This document shows, piece by piece, positions 13,395-16,021 of a stretch of DNA of 16,021 nucleotides. Each line of letters opens with the position of its first letter. Within the stretch, counting starts at the first letter, position 1. The notes beneath the pieces are model-generated. The model ran no database searches. It was not told the DNA's origin and was given only the letters and a program-made list of their open reading frames with translations. The position numbers and the translations under genes are program-made. This DNA is from Candidatus Shapirobacteria bacterium CG09_land_8_20_14_0_10_38_17 (GTDB lineage: Bacteria > Patescibacteriota > Microgenomatia > 0-14-0-10-38-17), in NCBI GenBank assembly GCA_002774085.1, contig PEZH01000024.1:1-16021 (forward strand), in the 5' to 3' direction.

Positions 13395-14209
13395 CTTACT
13401 AAAAAAACTGCCGTCAACTTATTAAAATCAACTAAAGGCTCAAATTTAGCCTCTAAAAATACCTTATCGGAGCTCTCATTAACCTTTATCACCCGCCCTA
13501 CCAAAACCCCTTTTGGCCCATCCAAAAGAGCAATTAAATTCCCCTCGGCTACCGGTTCCTCTCTTAAAATTTGCTCCACTTTAGTACCATGGGTGACTCC
13601 CTTCCCTTGCCGGCAAAGCTGATTTTGGCTAACACAATTAGGATCATCTTTAAAAATCAAAACAGGGGTAGAAAACCTTATTGAATCAACTCGTAATATT
13701 TTTGCCTGTTTCTCCAAAACTTTTTCTACCTGCCCCACTAAATAATTATCCACTAAAACTAATTGTTTCTCTTCAACTCCATCTCTTACTCCTTTATTAA
13801 TAATTAGACAATCTCCTTGATTACCGATTACCATACTATCGTTGAAGCTCAAATCAGAGGGCAGAGGCATTGTCAAAAGATGGCGCAGCTGTTTATTTTC
13901 ATCAAAAACCTGCTGTAAAGAAACAGTTTCTCCCTGACAACGAGATAGCTCCGTTTGCAGTTTTTGGTTCTCTAAAAAATAACTTTTAGCCTCTTTAGAG
14001 CTGAAAGTTTGAGACAAAAAAGATTGATTAATTTGATAGATATGACCATAGATAGGATTAAATAAACCCTGAAATAAACATTTAAGACCAGTAAAAAATG
14101 GCCCAAAATCAAGAAGAAAAATAAAAAAAGCAATACCAAAAAGAACTAAAAATTTCTTAACATTAATCCAAAATATCTTTCCTGAAACAAATCGAAAATT
14201 GCTAATCAT
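13391..14209 (-). CDS. mreC: MreC, cell-shape protein
   Basis: MreC is a bitopic membrane protein that links MreB filaments to the peptidoglycan synthases. The 272 residues show one membrane helix (about 19-38), then a predicted coiled coil (about 68-110, rich in E, Q, L and K), then the beta-rich MreC domain. That domain is marked by VIGNQGDCLIINKGVRDGVEEKQLVL, VGQVEKV and LVGRVIKV. Its ATG overlaps the mreB stop by one base (TAATG), and its stop overlaps mreD by four, so the genes are translationally coupled. Length and domain order are normal. Confidence 0.94.
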   Translation of the reverse strand: MISNFRFVSGKIFWINVKKFLVLFGIAFFIFLLDFGPFFTGLKCLFQGLFNPIYGHIYQINQSFLSQTFSSKEAKSYFLENQKLQTELSRCQGETVSLQQVFDENKQLRHLLTMPLPSDLSFNDSMVIGNQGDCLIINKGVRDGVEEKQLVLVDNYLVGQVEKVLEKQAKILRVDSIRFSTPVLIFKDDPNCVSQNQLCRQGKGVTHGTKVEQILREEPVAEGNLIALLDGPKGVLVGRVIKVNESSDKVFLEAKFEPLVDFNKLTAVFLVR

Positions 14210-15255
14210 TAATCAATGTTTACTTTTACCTTTTCCCTTAATTTCGCGTTTTCTAATAGTTTCCCGCATCCCAATACCACAGCCGCTTGAGGATCATCAG
14301 CGACAAAAACAGGCATTTTGATTTCTCGAGAAAATAAACGGTCAATCCCCGGCAAATTAGCTACCCCTCCACAAAGGGTAATTCCCTTTTCTAAAAAATC
14401 ACCCATTAGCTCCGGTGGCGTCGCTTCAATAACCTCACTTAATTCTCCTATTATTTGATTTAAGATCGGGGCTATCGCCTCCCGAACCTCTACCGAAGTA
14501 ATTCTAATCGTCGTTGGCAAACCATTTTCTAAGCTTTGCCCCCGCACCACCATCACCTTCTCTTTTTTTGGCGCTACCGCTGTGCCAATAGTAGTTTTAA
14601 TTTCCTCGGCAGTAGTTTCACCTACTACCAACGAATACTTTAAGCGCAAAAAATTAACCACTGCTTTATCCATCTTGTATCCAGCTAATTTTAGGGAACG
14701 ATTTAAAACAATACCCGACAAAGAAATAACGGCTATTTCCGTAGTTCCCCCACCAATATCACAAACCAAAGCACCATTAGGTCGCTCTATAGACAAACCA
14801 GCACCAATTGCCGCCGCCATCGGCTCCTCAACTAAAAAGCAGGAGCCAGCCCCCGCCTCGCTAACGGCGTCAAAAACTGCTCGCCGTTCCACTTCCGTTG
14901 CCCCCGAGGGAGTACCAATTACCACCAGAGGCTTAAAAAAATAATTCCAGGGCTTACTCTTTTTCCCTATTGCCCGATCAATGTGATAAGAAATCATTGC
15001 CCGAGCGGCATCAAAATCAGCAATCACTCCATCACGAAGAGGATAAAAAGCTTCTATCGCCTCCGGGGTCTTGCCAATCATTTCCTTAGCCTCTTTACCA
15101 ACCGCCAAGACTTCTCCCGATTTTTTCTGCCGCGCCACCACCGATGGTTCACGGATAATCACTCCCTGTCCTTTTTGAAAAACTAAAGTATTAGCTGTTC
15201 CTAAATCAATCGCTAATTTCGGGAAAAAACTACCTAAAAATTGTTCAAACATCAT
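14209..15255 (-). CDS. mreB: MreB, actin-like cell-shape protein
   Basis: MreB forms membrane-bound actin-like filaments that guide lateral wall synthesis. The 348 residues are full length. An amphipathic N-terminus (MMFEQFLGSFF) precedes the nucleotide-binding motifs IDLGTANTLV (phosphate 1), RDGVIADFD, EEPMAAAIGAGL, CDIGGGTTEIAV (phosphate 2) and LCGGVANLPGI (adenosine). Two ATG codons are adjacent (15255 and 15252), and either may be used. A TATACT box ends only about 9 bp before the first ATG, so the message may be almost leaderless. It heads the mreB-mreC-mreD-mrdA operon, and a hairpin repeat lies upstream. No roda-like gene is seen in the window. Confidence 0.97.
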   Translation of the reverse strand: MMFEQFLGSFFPKLAIDLGTANTLVFQKGQGVIIREPSVVARQKKSGEVLAVGKEAKEMIGKTPEAIEAFYPLRDGVIADFDAARAMISYHIDRAIGKKSKPWNYFFKPLVVIGTPSGATEVERRAVFDAVSEAGAGSCFLVEEPMAAAIGAGLSIERPNGALVCDIGGGTTEIAVISLSGIVLNRSLKLAGYKMDKAVVNFLRLKYSLVVGETTAEEIKTTIGTAVAPKKEKVMVVRGQSLENGLPTTIRITSVEVREAIAPILNQIIGELSEVIEATPPELMGDFLEKGITLCGGVANLPGIDRLFSREIKMPVFVADDPQAAVVLGCGKLLENAKLREKVKVNID

Positions 15256-15264
15256 ATATATAAT

Positions 15265-15270
15265 AGTATA
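15265..15270 (-). promoter_or_regulatory. Candidate -10 box for the mre operon
   Basis: On the minus strand TATACT lies 9 bp from the mreB ATG. A start of transcription about 7 bp downstream would leave only one or two leader bases. No strong -35 is present at the proper distance, so the evidence is the -10 match and its position. Confidence 0.35.
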
Positions 15271-15290
15271 ACATCAAAAAAATATTAGAT

Positions 15291-15325
15291 ATTTAGCCTC
15301 ACAGGGTGACTCCTTGCGAGGCTAT
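15291..15325. repeat. 35-bp hairpin repeat, copy B (upstream of mreB)
   Basis: This is identical over 35 bp to 11412-11446, with hairpin arms TAGCCTC/GAGGCTA at 15294-15324. It lies between the divergent mreB and tRNA-Ala genes, upstream of both candidate promoters. With copy A it brackets the whole mreB-mrdA operon, in the same orientation. Confidence 0.85.
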
Positions 15326-15338
15326 TTATACTCTCTCC

Positions 15339-15367
15339 TTGTGTCTTCCCCTGTTTTTAGGTAAAAT
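15339..15367 (+). promoter_or_regulatory. Sigma70-type promoter for tRNA-Ala
   Basis: TTGTGT (15339-15344) and TAAAAT (15362-15367) are separated by exactly 17 bp and end 12 bp before the first base of the tRNA. Both boxes are close to consensus and the spacing is optimal. Confidence 0.6.
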
Positions 15368-15379
15368 AACTTAAATCCT

Positions 15380-15453
15380 GGGCCCGTAGTATACCGGTAG
15401 AACGGCGCTATGGCATAGCGCAAAAGGGGGTTCGATTCCCCCCGGGTCCACCA
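15380..15453 (+). tRNA. tRNA-Ala (anticodon GGC)
   Basis: This is a 74-nt cloverleaf with an encoded CCA end. The acceptor GGGCCCG pairs with CGGGTCC, and the third pair is G3:U70, the alanine identity element. The anticodon stem is GCGCT/AGCGC with loop ATGGCAT, giving anticodon GGC, which reads GCC/GCU. The T arm is GGGGG-TTCGATT-CCCCC, and the variable loop is a short AAAA. The D stem is imperfect (one A-A mismatch and a U-G pair). It is divergent from mreB and followed by a regulator/methyltransferase module; tRNA 3' ends are common integration sites, but no duplicated 3' end is visible in the window. Confidence 0.95.
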
Positions 15454-15507
15454 AAGTTGATAGTCGTCTCGCTTTCACCGCTTCTTTTTCCACTACAACA
15501 ATTTTTC

Positions 15508-15528
15508 GTATTTCGCTTTGCGAAATGC
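15508..15528 (+). other. Short hairpin after tRNA-Ala
   Basis: ATTTCGC-TTT-GCGAAAT (15510-15526) is a perfect 7-bp stem with a 3-base loop and extends to 9 bp with one T-G pair. It could mark the 3' end of the tRNA transcript, but no T-run follows directly. Confidence 0.4.
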
Positions 15529-15545
15529 ACCGCCAAAGAATTTGT

Positions 15546-15574
15546 TTGATTGTTTTTATAAAATTTGGTATCAT
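15546..15574 (+). promoter_or_regulatory. Candidate promoter for the XRE regulator
   Basis: TTGATT (15546-15551) and TATCAT (15569-15574) are spaced by 17 bp, about 50 bp before the regulator ATG. The leader contains repeated CTATCA words (15598-15610), and ACTATCAA (15604-15611) is the reverse complement of TTGATAGT at 15458-15465; these may be autoregulatory sites, but the evidence is thin. Confidence 0.4.
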
Positions 15575-15624
15575 TATATTGAAAGCATAACACATCACTA
15601 TCATACTATCAAATAATTGAAAAT

Positions 15625-15831
15625 ATGGCAACAGAAATAAACATCGGGAAAAATATAAAGAAGTATCGGAATAAACAGGGCTTATCCCAAGAAGATTTTG
15701 CCAAAAAGTCCGGTGTTAAATATACAACCCTAACAAAAATTGAGAGTAATGTAATAAAAAAGCCGTCCGTTATGATTATGTCTAAATTGGCCAAAGCATT
15801 CGGCGTTTCAATTGAGGATTTAATAAAATAG
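15625..15831 (+). CDS. Small XRE-family (HTH_3) transcriptional regulator
   Basis: This is a 68-residue single-domain DNA-binding protein. A lambda-repressor-like helix-turn-helix is clear: IGKNIKKYRNKQGLSQEDFA, then KKSGVKYTTLTKIES as turn and recognition helix, then LAKAFGVSIEDLI as the closing helices. The length matches restriction-modification controller (C) proteins and small Cro-like repressors. It ends 5 bp before a DNA methyltransferase gene on the same strand, so the two form an operon, and it probably autoregulates this unit. No Shine-Dalgarno sequence precedes the ATG. The control role is inferred from size and neighbour. Confidence 0.9.
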   Translation: MATEINIGKNIKKYRNKQGLSQEDFAKKSGVKYTTLTKIESNVIKKPSVMIMSKLAKAFGVSIEDLIK

Positions 15832-15836
15832 AAAAC

Positions 15837-16021
15837 ATGAAAACTAATCACAAGGTTATAATAGGCAATTCCAGAAATATGGCGGAATTAAAAAATAATT
15901 CTGTTCATCTTGTGATTACTTCACCGCCATATTGGCAATTAAAAGATTATGGTTCGTCAGATCAGATTGGCTTCAATGATAGTTATGAAAATTATATTAA
16001 TAATCTAAATTTAGTTTGGAA
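15837..16021 (+). CDS. DNA methyltransferase, N-terminal fragment (cut by window end)
   Basis: The frame opens with ATG 5 bp after the XRE stop and stays open for 61 codons to the window edge. The N-terminus MKTNHKVIIGNSRNMAELKN leads to VITSPPYWQLKDYGSSDQIG, where TSPPYW (28-33) is catalytic motif IV of amino-methyltransferases. Motif IV this close to the N-terminus indicates the beta-like order, in which the AdoMet-binding FxGxG motif comes later, beyond this window. TSPPYW is most often seen in N4-cytosine and some N6-adenine enzymes. Whether a restriction endonuclease follows cannot be seen. Confidence 0.88.
   Translation, partial: MKTNHKVIIGNSRNMAELKNNSVHLVITSPPYWQLKDYGSSDQIGFNDSYENYINNLNLVW

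Noticed and set aside
15371..15631. Open frame on the minus strand containing a VDPGGIEPP-like peptide
   Set aside because: It is antisense to tRNA-Ala and its spacer; this peptide is a well-known false translation of a tRNA complement.
1..16021. Alternative genetic code with UGA as glycine
   Set aside because: UGA ends folD, thyX, mrdA and the dCMP deaminase gene at the expected family lengths, and no frame needs UGA read-through.

Overview
The window looks like a chromosomal piece of a small-genome bacterium of the Candidate Phyla Radiation (Patescibacteria), probably Parcubacteria-like. That placement is an inference from four things: short intergenic spaces with overlapping genes, an AT-rich background studded with GC-rich palindromes of the CCGCCAGCTGGCGG type, AT-rich intergenic stretches built from a few recurring words, and a double-length ThyX. 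Both TGA and TAA/TAG end clear genes (TGA ends folD and thyX), so the standard bacterial code applies and not the UGA=Gly code of some CPR lineages. Few starts have a recognisable Shine-Dalgarno sequence.

Left part (1-7754): one-carbon and thymidylate metabolism. On the minus strand lie tmk (dTMP kinase), glyA (serine hydroxymethyltransferase) and folD (methylene-THF dehydrogenase/cyclohydrolase). On the plus strand is a 548-residue tandem ThyX. Convergent with thyX is a tightly overlapped minus-strand operon: a DUF1846 protein, a dCMP deaminase and a small P-loop kinase. Together GlyA supplies methylene-THF, the deaminase supplies dUMP, ThyX makes dTMP without needing dihydrofolate reductase, and Tmk phosphorylates it. 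The roles of the DUF1846 protein and the small kinase are unknown.

Middle (7998-11394): dprA followed by topA on the minus strand, a common bacterial pairing. Right part (11453-15255): the cell-shape operon mreB-mreC-mreD-mrdA, also minus strand, with overlapping genes. At the right edge a plus-strand tRNA-Ala(GGC) is followed by a small XRE-type regulator and the start of a DNA methyltransferase cut by the window end. This looks like the beginning of a restriction-modification or orphan methyltransferase module.

The most unusual content is repeat structure. A 126-147 bp multi-hairpin element occurs three times (1073-1199, 3262-3387, 7794-7940). Its core palindrome TCCGCCAGCTGGCGGA also sits inside topA, flanked by perfect 10-bp direct repeats. 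An identical 35-bp hairpin unit lies at both ends of the mre operon (11412-11446 and 15291-15325). A perfect 36-bp palindrome (3429-3464) lies upstream of thyX. Three related 16-bp modules sit inside mrdA. Together these suggest small palindromic elements that spread through this genome and are tolerated even inside essential genes.
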